Origin: Robinsoniella peoriensis
Lineage (GTDB): Bacteria > Bacillota > Clostridia > Lachnospirales > Lachnospiraceae
NCBI RefSeq assembly: GCF_000797495.1
Contig: NZ_JTGN01000002.1
Coordinates: forward strand, 590,419-654,418
Length of the DNA: 64,000 nt
Direction of reading: 5' to 3'
Position numbers and translations under genes: made by a program. How positions within the stretch are numbered: position 1 is the first letter of the stretch; each line of letters opens with the position of its first letter. The notes below the pieces were generated by a model, which ran no database searches, was not told the DNA's origin, and saw nothing but the letters and a program-made list of their open reading frames with translations. Shown here one piece after another: positions 46,657 to 55,509 of this stretch.

Positions 46657-47394
46657 ATGAAAAAAATATGGGTTGCATTTATTGTTCTTTTATGGGGCGT
46701 TGCAGGATTTCAGATCATACAGGGGAAAGAAGCAGCGGAAGAAAATAAGCTGATTGAGGTTTTCCATACAGTAGGCAGCGAACAAAAGACTAGTATGGTG
46801 GAATACTATGGAACATATGATAAAGAATATCTCCCAATTGAAGACCGGGAAGCACTTCTTCGGGAAGTGGCTTTGAAACTTGGAATTACGAAAGGTATGA
46901 AGGTAGAGCGGACATACGAAGAAAAAAGGCAGGAAGTTTCATTGACAAAAAAAGCTAAGCATGCTGTGACTACTCTGCGGTTTATCACAAATGAAGAAGG
47001 AAAAGAGACAAAACAATATATGATAGCCAGCATTGCTCTGGATAAAGATATGGAAAGTGCGCTGGCACATAAAAAGAAGCTGGAAAAAACGCTGGATGAC
47101 TATACATCCCAGAGCAGAAGTTCTGCCAATGTAATCGGATCTTATGATGGTAAGCTGGATTTAGATAAGAGAAATGAAGTGGCAGACGAAATCCTTGGTG
47201 AAATGGGTGCCAAGATTGTAACTGAGCACAGGGATATGCAGCTCTATACCATTTATGCTTACACTACCTATGTATCGGATTATGTCATGCAGGAAGATCA
47301 GGCAGTGAATGTAAATATAGCCATGCGGTATAATGAAGAGGAAGATAAAACATATGTCTATGTGGCGACTCCGGTACTTGGGCTGGATTATTAG
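46657..47394 (+). CDS. YwmB-like TATA-box-binding-fold protein (secreted or membrane-anchored)
   Basis: 245 residues. A hydrophobic N-terminal helix (4-20, signal or anchor) is followed by an extracytoplasmic part of two similar halves. The synteny matches Bacillus, where ywmB follows atpC and precedes a murA; here murA lies elsewhere. The start is ATG 46657, 7 bases after GGAGGG; an in-frame GTG at 46618 lies inside the terminator. Function is unknown, with a weak link to cell-wall or sporulation processes in relatives. Confidence 0.75.
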   Translation: MKKIWVAFIVLLWGVAGFQIIQGKEAAEENKLIEVFHTVGSEQKTSMVEYYGTYDKEYLPIEDREALLREVALKLGITKGMKVERTYEEKRQEVSLTKKAKHAVTTLRFITNEEGKETKQYMIASIALDKDMESALAHKKKLEKTLDDYTSQSRSSANVIGSYDGKLDLDKRNEVADEILGEMGAKIVTEHRDMQLYTIYAYTTYVSDYVMQEDQAVNVNIAMRYNEEEDKTYVYVATPVLGLDY

Positions 47395-47458
47395 ATATTT
47401 TCAAACACAAGCAGACTAATGGGTTTAAGTTAATATGATTAATTTCCCAGATAAGCTT

Positions 47459-47485
47459 CACTTTTTTACACAGCAGCATATATTA
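47459..47485 (+). promoter_or_regulatory. Possible SigK-type sporulation promoter
   Basis: CATATATTA (47477-47485) fits the mother-cell sigma-K -10 form CATAnnnTA, with an AC-containing -35 (CAC, 47459-47461) at 15-16 bp. It lies about 30 bp upstream of the Met/Pro/Trp-rich gene. No good vegetative promoter is seen there. Confidence 0.35.
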
Positions 47486-47513
47486 TAGTAAATGCGTAAT
47501 AAAGGAGTAGTTT

Positions 47514-49145
47514 ATGGAGGAACATAAAAATTATCCCCATAACCAAATAGAAAATTGTCCGTGCTATCCTAATTGTGACGATATGATGCATAAGCAGGGC
47601 GGGGAACAGCCACAAAAGCCATTCTGGCCGCCTTTGCCATCACAGCCAATTCCACCGGTCTGGCCATCCATGGGGAGTGATTCAGATCGTCAGGATCCGG
47701 GAAGACCGGATCCAGGCTGGGGCAGGACACAGCCGTGGCAGCCATCCGGAAATCAGCATGGAGATCCGGGCTGGGGCGGTCAACAGCCATGGCAAAGAAT
47801 GGACGATCGTCGGGATATGTACAATCCGGGAGTACGGCCGTGGCAGCCGGGGGATGATTACCAGGGCGGATTAAATGAAGACAGACACCCATGGCAGTCA
47901 GATAATGAATGGAATGAGAGATCGTATAGCAGACCACAGCCATGGTCATCCGGAAACATGGAAATGGAAAGTGCCGGACAGCCTGGTAATTCAGATGCAG
48001 ACATGGGATGGGATATGGAGTCTGACCAACAGGACATGAACATGCCGGAAAATCAAATGAGACCTGATATGGAAATGCCCCAGAACTGGGGAAGTCCATG
48101 GATGGATGAATCAGATATGTACGATATTCCGGAATCCGAAATGAATGGCGATATGAATATGCCAATGCCGGAAAGTCAGCCGTGGCCGGAGATGAATATG
48201 CCAATGCCGGAAAGTCAGCCGTGGCCGGAGATGAATATGCCAATGCCGGAAAGTCAGCCGTGGCCGGAGATGAATATGCCAATGCCGGAAAGTCAGCCAT
48301 GGCCGGAGATGAATATGCCAAATGGAAATACGTGGTCTGACTCAGCTATGCCGAACAACCAGGTATGGCCAAGAAGATCCATGCCAAATAGCCAGCCGTG
48401 GTCAGGAAGGCAAATGCAGCCGAACCAGGGATTTTCAGGAAATGGTATGAACAGAAATTCAGAAATGCCGGGAATTCAGGTGCGTCCGGATATGGGGAAC
48501 GGAACAAACCAGATGTACCCCGACATGACAATGCCAGGCAATCAGATGTGGCCCGGTTCAAATATGGAACCGGATATGGAACAGGACATGGAATCGGACA
48601 TGGAAATGCCGGGAAATCAGATGAGACCTGACATGGGAATGCCGGGAAGCCAGATGAGACCTGACATGGGAATGCCGGAAAACCAGATGAGACCAGGATA
48701 TATGTACTATCCGAATGGCTCCTCAGATAGAATGCGGAGAGTAATTAATCCGGTATTCCGGAATGAAGAAATGGAAAAAGAAGAGCAGGAAACAGAACAT
48801 GACCTGGAACGCTTAAAAGGCATGTATCCGGATATTGCAAAAAAAATCCAATTATTTGTAGAAGAGGCATGTGACGATCTGGAATATGCAGGAAGCCCAA
48901 TGTTTGATGAACAGCCGGATAAAGTAAACATGATGAGAACGGTAAATAGTATTTATGATAAAGTAAGAGAAGATGTACCAGTAGAAGAGGAAGAAGATAA
49001 AGATGACCTCTTTGCAATGAATAAGGAAAGCAGAAGAAGATATCCGCCGGGAAAGAACTGGCTTCGTGACTTCGTAGAAGTAATGCTCTATCATGAGATG
49101 TTCCAGAGGCGCTGCAGACACCGCCATTGCCGGAGATGGTATTAA
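47514..49145 (+). CDS. Met/Pro/Trp/Gln-rich repeat protein, possible spore coat protein
   Basis: 543 residues. The N-terminus has a Cys-rich start (NCPCYPNC), then about 370 residues of low complexity rich in Pro, Met, Trp, Gln and Asp. Four exact 13-residue repeats (MNMPMPESQPWPE) are encoded at 48153-48308. The C-terminal 130 residues are folded and helical (LERLKGMYPDIAKKIQLFVEEACDDLEY), followed by an Arg/His-rich tail (RRCRHRHCRRWY). No signal peptide or membrane segment is seen. A conserved C-terminal domain behind a repetitive arm and basic Cys/His tail resembles spore coat or exosporium proteins; the possible sigma-K promoter agrees, but the role is inferred. Confidence 0.6.
   Translation: MEEHKNYPHNQIENCPCYPNCDDMMHKQGGEQPQKPFWPPLPSQPIPPVWPSMGSDSDRQDPGRPDPGWGRTQPWQPSGNQHGDPGWGGQQPWQRMDDRRDMYNPGVRPWQPGDDYQGGLNEDRHPWQSDNEWNERSYSRPQPWSSGNMEMESAGQPGNSDADMGWDMESDQQDMNMPENQMRPDMEMPQNWGSPWMDESDMYDIPESEMNGDMNMPMPESQPWPEMNMPMPESQPWPEMNMPMPESQPWPEMNMPMPESQPWPEMNMPNGNTWSDSAMPNNQVWPRRSMPNSQPWSGRQMQPNQGFSGNGMNRNSEMPGIQVRPDMGNGTNQMYPDMTMPGNQMWPGSNMEPDMEQDMESDMEMPGNQMRPDMGMPGSQMRPDMGMPENQMRPGYMYYPNGSSDRMRRVINPVFRNEEMEKEEQETEHDLERLKGMYPDIAKKIQLFVEEACDDLEYAGSPMFDEQPDKVNMMRTVNSIYDKVREDVPVEEEEDKDDLFAMNKESRRRYPPGKNWLRDFVEVMLYHEMFQRRCRHRHCRRWY
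48153..48308 (+). repeat. Four tandem 39-bp repeats inside the Met/Pro-rich gene
   Basis: Units start at 48153, 48192, 48231 and 48270; a partial fifth begins at 48309. The units are identical except for the last, which has CCA in place of CCG. Near identity suggests recent expansion, with copy number likely to vary between strains. Confidence 0.95.
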
Positions 49146-49194
49146 GCAATAAAAGTAATGTCGGACTGATGTAAGCGTCTGAAGATATTTAATG

Positions 49195-49228
49195 AAGAAA
49201 CCGGTGGCTAACTTACACCGGTTTCTTA
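49195..49228 (+). terminator. Terminator after the repeat protein
   Basis: AAGAAACCGGTG (49195-49206) pairs with CACCGGTTTCTT (49216-49227). The stem is strong; the T-run is only partial. Confidence 0.75.
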
Positions 49229-49299
49229 AAAGTGAGACAGCGATTGTGGTGCTAACCGCATTTATTGTCTAAAAAAGTTGCATTTAATAAAAATTTATG

Positions 49300-49328
49300 T
49301 TGAGGTTTTTAACTAAAGCCAGTACAAT
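49300..49328 (+). promoter_or_regulatory. Promoter of the methyltransferase gene
   Basis: TTGAGG (49300-49305), 17 bp, TACAAT (49323-49328). The 70 bp between this and the start codon carry AAGGGG as ribosome-binding site. Confidence 0.65.
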
Positions 49329-49392
49329 AGAGACATGGTCTATTCATGGGGAGAATCTATGGGACCTGTCTTGTCGTTAAGGGGAAATAATA

Positions 49393-50544
49393 ATGGAAGA
49401 ATTAATGAAAGTATTAGAACAATATTTAGATGAAAATATGCTGCAGGCGGTTGTAAGCGGGGCTAAAAAAGCGGACATCCCGTCAAAGATCAAAATCCGC
49501 CCGGTTTTAAATAAAGAATTATTAAAGTTTCAAACTGCAATTACAGATGGAAAAAAGGAAATACATAAAAATTTTGATAATCTAGAGATGAGAGAACAGT
49601 TAAAATCCTGGATGGAGTCTGATTATAAACAGTTACAGATGGATACAGTCGAATATGCGATTACAGTACTGGTGAGCAAAAAGGGGAAAATGACCATTAA
49701 GAAAAAAAGGTGGGACAAGCCCAAAGAACCCGTTTCTCTACAGCATAACCGTAAAAAGAAGTATGTGTTAGAGGAAGGCACGCCGATTCCATTTCTGGTG
49801 GATCTGGGGGTCATGACTCAGGAGGGGAAGATTGTAAATTCCAAATATGATAAGTTCCGGCAGATCAACCGCTTTTTGGAGTTCGTGGAGGATATTATGC
49901 CTCAGCTGGACCGTACACGAGAGGTGACGATCATAGATTTCGGGTGTGGAAAATCGTATCTTACATTTGCGATGTACTACTATCTGAAGATTCTTCAGGG
50001 GCTGGATATTCATATGATCGGTCTGGACCTGAAGGAAGATGTCATTGAAAAGTGTAATGGACTGGCAAAAGGATATGGATATGATAAATTAGAATTTTAT
50101 ATAGGAGATATCGCTTCTTATGAAGGCGTGGATCACGTAGACATGGTGGTAACCTTACATGCCTGCGATACAGCTACAGATTATGCCCTGGCTAAGGCTG
50201 TGAAATGGGGGGCAGAAGTTATTCTTTCCGTTCCATGCTGTCAGCATGAATTAAACGGGCAGATTCAGAATGATATACTGGAACCCGTATTAAAGTACGG
50301 ATTAATTAAAGAAAGAATGGCGGCTTTGCTGACTGATGCTTTCCGTGCCGGCAGGCTGGAGGAAGAGGGTTACAATGTCCAGATTCTGGAATTTATCGAT
50401 ATGGAACATACGCCAAAAAATATTCTGATACGGGCTGTAAAGGCCGGTGTGCCAAAAAAAGTCAAAAATCTTGCTGAATGTATGGAATTGGTGGGGGCCA
50501 GACCGACAATAAATAAACTCTTAAATGCCAAAGAGGAGGCATGA
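49393..50544 (+). CDS. SAM-dependent methyltransferase, Methyltransf_32 (METTL25/TRM13-like) family
   Basis: 383 residues. The first 170 residues are helical and Lys-rich. The Rossmann methyltransferase domain begins at about 175 with the SAM motif IIDFGCGKSYLTFAMY, then GLDLKEDVIEKC and GDIASY. The later block LHACDTATDYALAKAV and SVPCCQHELN is shared with TRM13/METTL25-type proteins. The target is unknown; RNA or protein is possible. The next gene begins 7 bp after its stop, so the two probably form an operon. Confidence 0.85.
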   Translation: MEELMKVLEQYLDENMLQAVVSGAKKADIPSKIKIRPVLNKELLKFQTAITDGKKEIHKNFDNLEMREQLKSWMESDYKQLQMDTVEYAITVLVSKKGKMTIKKKRWDKPKEPVSLQHNRKKKYVLEEGTPIPFLVDLGVMTQEGKIVNSKYDKFRQINRFLEFVEDIMPQLDRTREVTIIDFGCGKSYLTFAMYYYLKILQGLDIHMIGLDLKEDVIEKCNGLAKGYGYDKLEFYIGDIASYEGVDHVDMVVTLHACDTATDYALAKAVKWGAEVILSVPCCQHELNGQIQNDILEPVLKYGLIKERMAALLTDAFRAGRLEEEGYNVQILEFIDMEHTPKNILIRAVKAGVPKKVKNLAECMELVGARPTINKLLNAKEEA

Positions 50545-50551
50545 GGCAAAT

Positions 50552-52996
50552 ATGAAAAAGATAATCATACGAATCAGCGTTTTGGTGCTGGTGTTTATAG
50601 GTGCGGTTTTTGGCATCAGTAAATATATCAACAGAGGTACAACGGAAACGGCAAAAGAAATGAAAGCAGCCACACTGCCCCTGGTCTATATGACAAATGA
50701 AGGAACGCAGCTGAATTGTCTGCATGGTTATGTACAACAGATGCCGGTAACGGCTATGAGAGATACACTGACGCCGCTGACGTCCGACCGGGTACTGGAC
50801 ATACAGATTCAGACCTTCGGAGTTCCCATTGATGATATTTATTTTGAGGTTCTTTCCGTAGACGGAAAAGAATCGCTGGAAAATACAAAGGTAACCAAAT
50901 ATCAGGAGGATGGGGAATATGTTAAAACATCCATAAAATTACAGAATCTCATTCTTATGAATCAGGAATATGTGTTAAAACTGCAGATTAAAAGTGCAGG
51001 AAAAGATATTTACTACTACACCAGGATCCTCCAGCAGGACGGACTGCATACAAAGAATTATCTGAGTTTTGTAATGAGTTTTTATGATAAATGCCTCAAT
51101 AAGAATGAAAGCCAATGGCTGGCATCTTATACGGAGGAGCCGGACGGGACAGGAGATAATAGTTCCCTTGCAAGTATGAATATTCATTCCAGCATTGATC
51201 AGTTAAGCTGGGGAACCTTAAGTCCGCAGATCTATTATAAACCGGTTCCCGCGATTAAAGAATTAAATGAAAGTACGGCATCTGTGGTATTGAATTACAT
51301 CATCTCTGCCAAAAATGATGATGGGCAGCAAGAGCTGTATAATGTTACCGAATTTTATAGAATGAGGGATGCAGATTCCAAAATTATGCTTCTGGACTTT
51401 GAACGGAAAACAGAGCAGATCTTTAATCCTGAAAATTCGATCATCACAACAAAAGGTGTAAATCTTGGAATTACCGGAAGAGATGTCACCTATATGACAG
51501 ATGAAAAGCAGCAGTATTTTGCTTTTGTACAGGAAAATGAACTTTACAGTTACGATGTAAACAGCAATAAAGTCGCCCAGGTATTCACTTTCCGCCAAAA
51601 AGATAAGTCTGATTACCGGGATGTTTACAACCGCCATGATATCAGTATTATCCAGGTGGAATCCAATGGAAATATTTACTTTACAGTCAGCGGATATATG
51701 AACCGGGGCAGCCACGAGGGAGAGTCCGGTGTGGCGCTGTATTATTATGAAGCTGCTTCGGGATATGTCAGGGAAGGGGTATTTGTAAGCAGTGGAGAGT
51801 CCTATGAACTCTTAAAGAAAGACCTGGACATTCTGACATATGTCTCAGATGACCAGGAAGATTTTAACCTGCTGATTGATGGAGATGTCTATCAGGTAAA
51901 TCTTTCTACCATGCAGGTAGAGAAGATTGTTAAGGATATTAAACAGGGATGTATGGCTGGATCCCAGTCGGGCAAATACTTTGCATGGCTGAAAGAAAAT
52001 GAGGCATATGATTCCAGGACTATCATCATAATGAATATGGACACAAAAGAAACCCGTGAGATTTCCTGTCAGGATTCAGAAAGAATCCGTATTATAGGAT
52101 TTATGGGCGAAGACCTGGTATACGGAGTTGCAGATGCGTCGGATATCAATACACAGCATGAAGGAAATGAACTTTTCCCAATGAAGACAATGCAGATTCA
52201 AAACAGCCAGGGAGAGACCGTTAAAGACTATACCCCGGGAGGTCTGTATATAACTAAGACAGATATAACTGAAAAGCTACTGACACTTACCAGGATGCAG
52301 AAGAACGGAGATACCTTTACCGAAGCCGCGGAAGATCATATTGTGAACAATGCCGCTGATGAAGATTCTGCATTTGGAATGACTACGCAGGTCACGGATA
52401 AGAAGCAGACGGAGATGATACTGAGAGTAGGGCAGGATCTGAAAGTAAAAACACCGCAGGTGGTAAGAAGCCGCCAGGTCGTACCGGAGGGCAATCATAC
52501 AGTATCCGTAAAGGCAAAAGAGAAGAGTGAGAATCTCTATTATGTATATGCCTACGGTAAATTAGACAGCATATATGCCAATGCCAACGCAGCTATCCGA
52601 AGGGCAGATGAAATGCTTGGAGTTGTAGTGGATAACCGTCAGAAATATGTCTGGGAACGTGGTAATAAAGAAGATGAAATGGAACTGGATATTACAAAAG
52701 TCCCTGAGATTATGAAAAACGGAGAAATGGATGTGGCAAAACTGAAACAGTCCCTGAGTGATAAGACCGTTCTGGATCTAAGCGGTTGTACGCTGGAGAT
52801 GGTGCTCTATTATGTGAGCCACGGTTACCCGGTACTGGTACAGACTTCGGAAGGAGTCAGAGTTATGGTTGGTTATGATAACTATAATACAATACTGCTT
52901 AAGCCCGGAGAAGAAGAGTCCTATTATTATCCGTCGGATGACAGTAAAGAGTTGTTTGAAAAGTCAGGAAATATATTTATCACCTATATTAACTGA
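50552..52996 (+). CDS. Large membrane-anchored extracytoplasmic protein of unknown function
   Basis: 814 residues from ATG 50552. A single N-terminal membrane anchor (about 3-22) is followed by a beta-rich region (about 300-600) with repeating strands such as YFAFVQENELYSYDVNSNKV that look like a beta-propeller. The C-terminus (about 670-814) includes VLYYVSHGYPVLVQTSEGVRVMVGYDNYNTIL, reminiscent of the GYPVLV...GH/GYD core of C39-like peptidase folds, but without a visible catalytic Cys, so probably a binding relative. It follows the methyltransferase by 7 bp. No family was recognised for the middle region. Confidence 0.6.
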   Translation: MKKIIIRISVLVLVFIGAVFGISKYINRGTTETAKEMKAATLPLVYMTNEGTQLNCLHGYVQQMPVTAMRDTLTPLTSDRVLDIQIQTFGVPIDDIYFEVLSVDGKESLENTKVTKYQEDGEYVKTSIKLQNLILMNQEYVLKLQIKSAGKDIYYYTRILQQDGLHTKNYLSFVMSFYDKCLNKNESQWLASYTEEPDGTGDNSSLASMNIHSSIDQLSWGTLSPQIYYKPVPAIKELNESTASVVLNYIISAKNDDGQQELYNVTEFYRMRDADSKIMLLDFERKTEQIFNPENSIITTKGVNLGITGRDVTYMTDEKQQYFAFVQENELYSYDVNSNKVAQVFTFRQKDKSDYRDVYNRHDISIIQVESNGNIYFTVSGYMNRGSHEGESGVALYYYEAASGYVREGVFVSSGESYELLKKDLDILTYVSDDQEDFNLLIDGDVYQVNLSTMQVEKIVKDIKQGCMAGSQSGKYFAWLKENEAYDSRTIIIMNMDTKETREISCQDSERIRIIGFMGEDLVYGVADASDINTQHEGNELFPMKTMQIQNSQGETVKDYTPGGLYITKTDITEKLLTLTRMQKNGDTFTEAAEDHIVNNAADEDSAFGMTTQVTDKKQTEMILRVGQDLKVKTPQVVRSRQVVPEGNHTVSVKAKEKSENLYYVYAYGKLDSIYANANAAIRRADEMLGVVVDNRQKYVWERGNKEDEMELDITKVPEIMKNGEMDVAKLKQSLSDKTVLDLSGCTLEMVLYYVSHGYPVLVQTSEGVRVMVGYDNYNTILLKPGEEESYYYPSDDSKELFEKSGNIFITYIN

Positions 52997-53092
52997 GACA
53001 GGTAAAGGAACAATCAGCCAGTCACAAGCATATGAAATCATGAACCTGAGCGTGGAGAGTAATGGGGATTTAACAACAGGATCTGAAAATAG

Positions 53093-53124
53093 GAAGACGC
53101 CCTGGCTATCAGCTGGGGCGTTTC
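53093..53124 (+). terminator. Terminator-like hairpin after the unknown protein
   Basis: ACGCCC (53097-53102) pairs with GGGCGT (53116-53121), with T's following weakly. Confidence 0.5.
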
Positions 53125-53257
53125 ATATATTATAGAAGTAAATTCTGCTTTCCCTGAATGCAATTGCCAATATGTGGATATCCTAAAGTAAACAGAAGAC
53201 AACATACAAAATGCAAAGAATGGCATAATAAGAAAACAGAAAGAGAGGTAAATAAAT

Positions 53258-54373
53258 ATGGATGAAAGAATAAAAACGCTGGCACACAACCTGGTGAACT
53301 ATTCCTGTGAGGTGAAAGAAAATGACAAGGTCTACATCCACTATATCGGGGAGGATACCCAGGAGCTGGCAAGACAGATTATAAAGGAAGTCTATGCGGC
53401 AAAGGGAATTCCATTTATCCGGTTTATCAGCAATAAAGTACAACGGGATATCCTGATGGAATGTATGCAGGAACAGGTGGAGCTGATGGCAGAGGTAGAT
53501 GGACTGGAAATGTCTAAAATGGACTGCTATATTGGAATCCGCGGTTCGAATAATGTATCAGAATTATCGGATGTTCCGGCAGAAAAAATGGCAATCTATG
53601 ATAAATACTACAATACCCCGGTACATCATGAAATCCGTGTTAAAAAGACCAGATGGGTGGTTCTTCGTTACCCGAATGCTTCCATGGCTCAGCTATCTAA
53701 TTCCAGTACGGAGGCATTTGAAGATTTTTATTTTAAAGTCTGCAATCTGGATTATGGAAAAATGGATAAGGCAATGCAAAACCTCAAATCATACATGGAA
53801 CGTACAGATAAGGTCCGTATGACAGGACCGGGGACAGACCTTACCTTTTCAATTAAAGGCATGAATGCAATTCCCTGCGCAGGAAAATGTAATATACCGG
53901 ACGGAGAAGTATATACGGCACCGGTCAGAGATTCTGTAAACGGGACATTGTCTTATAATACGCCGTCGCTGTATCAGGGATTTACTTATGAAAACATTGT
54001 TCTCACCTTTGAAAACGGGAAAATTATTAATGCAGTTGCAAATGATACAAAGAGGATTAACGAAGTCTTCGATATGGACGAAGGCGCAAGGTATATCGGT
54101 GAATTTGCTATAGGAGTAAATCCCTATGTTCTGGAACCAATGAAAGATATACTGTTTGATGAAAAAATAATGGGATCCATTCACTTTACCCCGGGCAGCT
54201 GCTATGACGATGCGTACAATGGCAACCATTCTTCCATCCATTGGGATCTTGTGTGGATACAGAGAGCAGAATATGGCGGCGGAGAAATCTATTTTGATGA
54301 TGTATTAATCCGGAAAGACGGAAAGTTTGTGGTTCCGGAACTGGAGTGTTTAAATCCGGAAAATTTGATTTAG
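53258..54373 (+). CDS. M29 family aminopeptidase
   Basis: 371 residues, the thermophilic aminopeptidase (AmpS/AmpT) family. Metal-binding residues are within NIPDGEVYTAP, IGEFAIGVNP, GSIHFTPG and NHSSIHWDLVW, all intact. It is a cytosolic, dimeric, metal-dependent exopeptidase that removes N-terminal residues from peptides. Length is slightly short of the 400-410 usual, mainly at the N-terminus. The ribosome-binding site is GAGAGG. It is monocistronic with a hairpin after it. Confidence 0.92.
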   Translation: MDERIKTLAHNLVNYSCEVKENDKVYIHYIGEDTQELARQIIKEVYAAKGIPFIRFISNKVQRDILMECMQEQVELMAEVDGLEMSKMDCYIGIRGSNNVSELSDVPAEKMAIYDKYYNTPVHHEIRVKKTRWVVLRYPNASMAQLSNSSTEAFEDFYFKVCNLDYGKMDKAMQNLKSYMERTDKVRMTGPGTDLTFSIKGMNAIPCAGKCNIPDGEVYTAPVRDSVNGTLSYNTPSLYQGFTYENIVLTFENGKIINAVANDTKRINEVFDMDEGARYIGEFAIGVNPYVLEPMKDILFDEKIMGSIHFTPGSCYDDAYNGNHSSIHWDLVWIQRAEYGGGEIYFDDVLIRKDGKFVVPELECLNPENLI

Positions 54374-54386
54374 AGTGCTTAAAATA

Positions 54387-54412
54387 GGACACAGAATACT
54401 GATTCTGTGTCC
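54387..54412 (+). terminator. Hairpin after the aminopeptidase gene
   Basis: GGACACAGAAT (54387-54397) pairs perfectly with ATTCTGTGTCC (54402-54412). A weak T-tail follows. Confidence 0.7.
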
Positions 54413-54451
54413 ATTGTATTATAGAAATAGTCAAAACAGGGAGGTGTAGTT

Positions 54452-55339
54452 GTGATAGAAATCTTAAATGGAATGCATGAAACCATCAATTACGGTGATT
54501 CACAGGGATTTCGCCTGTATCATAATGTGGAATTTGAAGATTATGGGGATCACTGGCATACAGGTATTGAGATTATTATTCCGGTAAAGAACGGTTATAC
54601 GGTAATTGTGGGAGAGCAGCGGCAGGAACTTGAAGAAGGGGATATAGCGCTGATTAATTCCGGGGTTATCCATGCATTGGAGGCTCCCCCAACCGGGGAA
54701 CGGGTCATTCTTCAATTTGATACGGCATTACTCTATGGATTAAAGGGTATGGAAACACTTTTATTTATGATGCAGCCGCTGATTTATATTCCAAACAGGA
54801 AAGATGTGGAAATTTGGCAGGTTATAAATGAGAAACTGAAGAAAATTATCTGGGAATATGATTCCAAAAGTACGTTCAGAGAGGCGCTGATTTATGCGAA
54901 CCTGATTGAGATTTTTGTAGAACTGGGACGCAGGGAAGTTTATCTGATCGAGACAGCAGAAAAAATTCCTTCGGCCAAGAAGCAGGTGTACATAGAGGCT
55001 GTAATGGGAGCTTGTTCCTATATCAGCTCACATTATCTGGAAAATCTCACGCTGGAAGAAGTTGCAGAAGCAAGCGGATTTTCAAAATACCATTTTACAC
55101 GCATTTTTAAGCAGTATATGAATATGACCTTTTATGAATACCTGAATTCCAAGCGGGTGAAAAGAGCAGAGGAACTGCTTTACAATCAGGAGATGAGTGT
55201 GACAGACGTGGCAATGAACTCAGGATTTTTTTCATTGAGCGCGTTCAACCGGACTTTTCGTGCAATGAAAAACTGTGCGCCCAGCGAGTTTCGTAAGAAA
55301 TGGGAATGCCTTCAGTGTAAAGGCAAGGAAGACTCCTAA
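54452..55339 (+). CDS. AraC family transcriptional regulator with cupin domain
   Basis: 295 residues. The N-terminal cupin (about 15-100) has HWHTGIEIIIPVKNGYTVIVG and GDIALINSGVIHALEAP, the sugar-sensing beta-barrel. Two AraC helix-turn-helix motifs (about 190-290) contain LEEVAEASGFSKYHFTRIFK and VAMNSGFFSLSAFNRTF. The start is GTG 54452 after GGGAGGTG. It lies directly upstream of the GH3-esterase-GH2 operon in the same orientation and probably activates it when its sugar ligand is present. Confidence 0.92.
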   Translation: MIEILNGMHETINYGDSQGFRLYHNVEFEDYGDHWHTGIEIIIPVKNGYTVIVGEQRQELEEGDIALINSGVIHALEAPPTGERVILQFDTALLYGLKGMETLLFMMQPLIYIPNRKDVEIWQVINEKLKKIIWEYDSKSTFREALIYANLIEIFVELGRREVYLIETAEKIPSAKKQVYIEAVMGACSYISSHYLENLTLEEVAEASGFSKYHFTRIFKQYMNMTFYEYLNSKRVKRAEELLYNQEMSVTDVAMNSGFFSLSAFNRTFRAMKNCAPSEFRKKWECLQCKGKEDS

Positions 55340-55410
55340 AGCAATATGTGGTGAGAATGGGGCAAGATTTGAGAAGAAATAGTTTGTGCAAAATGCTATC
55401 ATCGAATTAA

Positions 55411-55440
55411 ACGACAAATCAATATCTATTAAAATATAAT
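55411..55440 (+). promoter_or_regulatory. Promoter of the glycosidase operon
   Basis: A consensus -10 TATAAT (55435-55440) has only a weak -35 (ACGACA, 55411-55416), as expected of an activator-dependent promoter under the AraC regulator. Confidence 0.45.
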
Positions 55441-55509
55441 CATTCCGGCTCTGTTTTACTGTTATTTACAGAGCTTCGGGATAACCAGAAAAATAGAAAA
55501 GAGGATAGC

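Noticed and set aside
48153..48308. CRISPR array
   Set aside because: The 39-bp units are contiguous, without spacers, and in frame with a gene. The 12-bp, 14-bp and AAAATCTTA arrays also lack spacers, and no cas genes are present.
47569..48321. 250-codon minus-strand frame opposite the Met/Pro-rich gene
   Set aside because: It is a mirror of the repetitive sense gene; low complexity keeps the frame open. No promoter or ribosome-binding site, and no recognisable domain.
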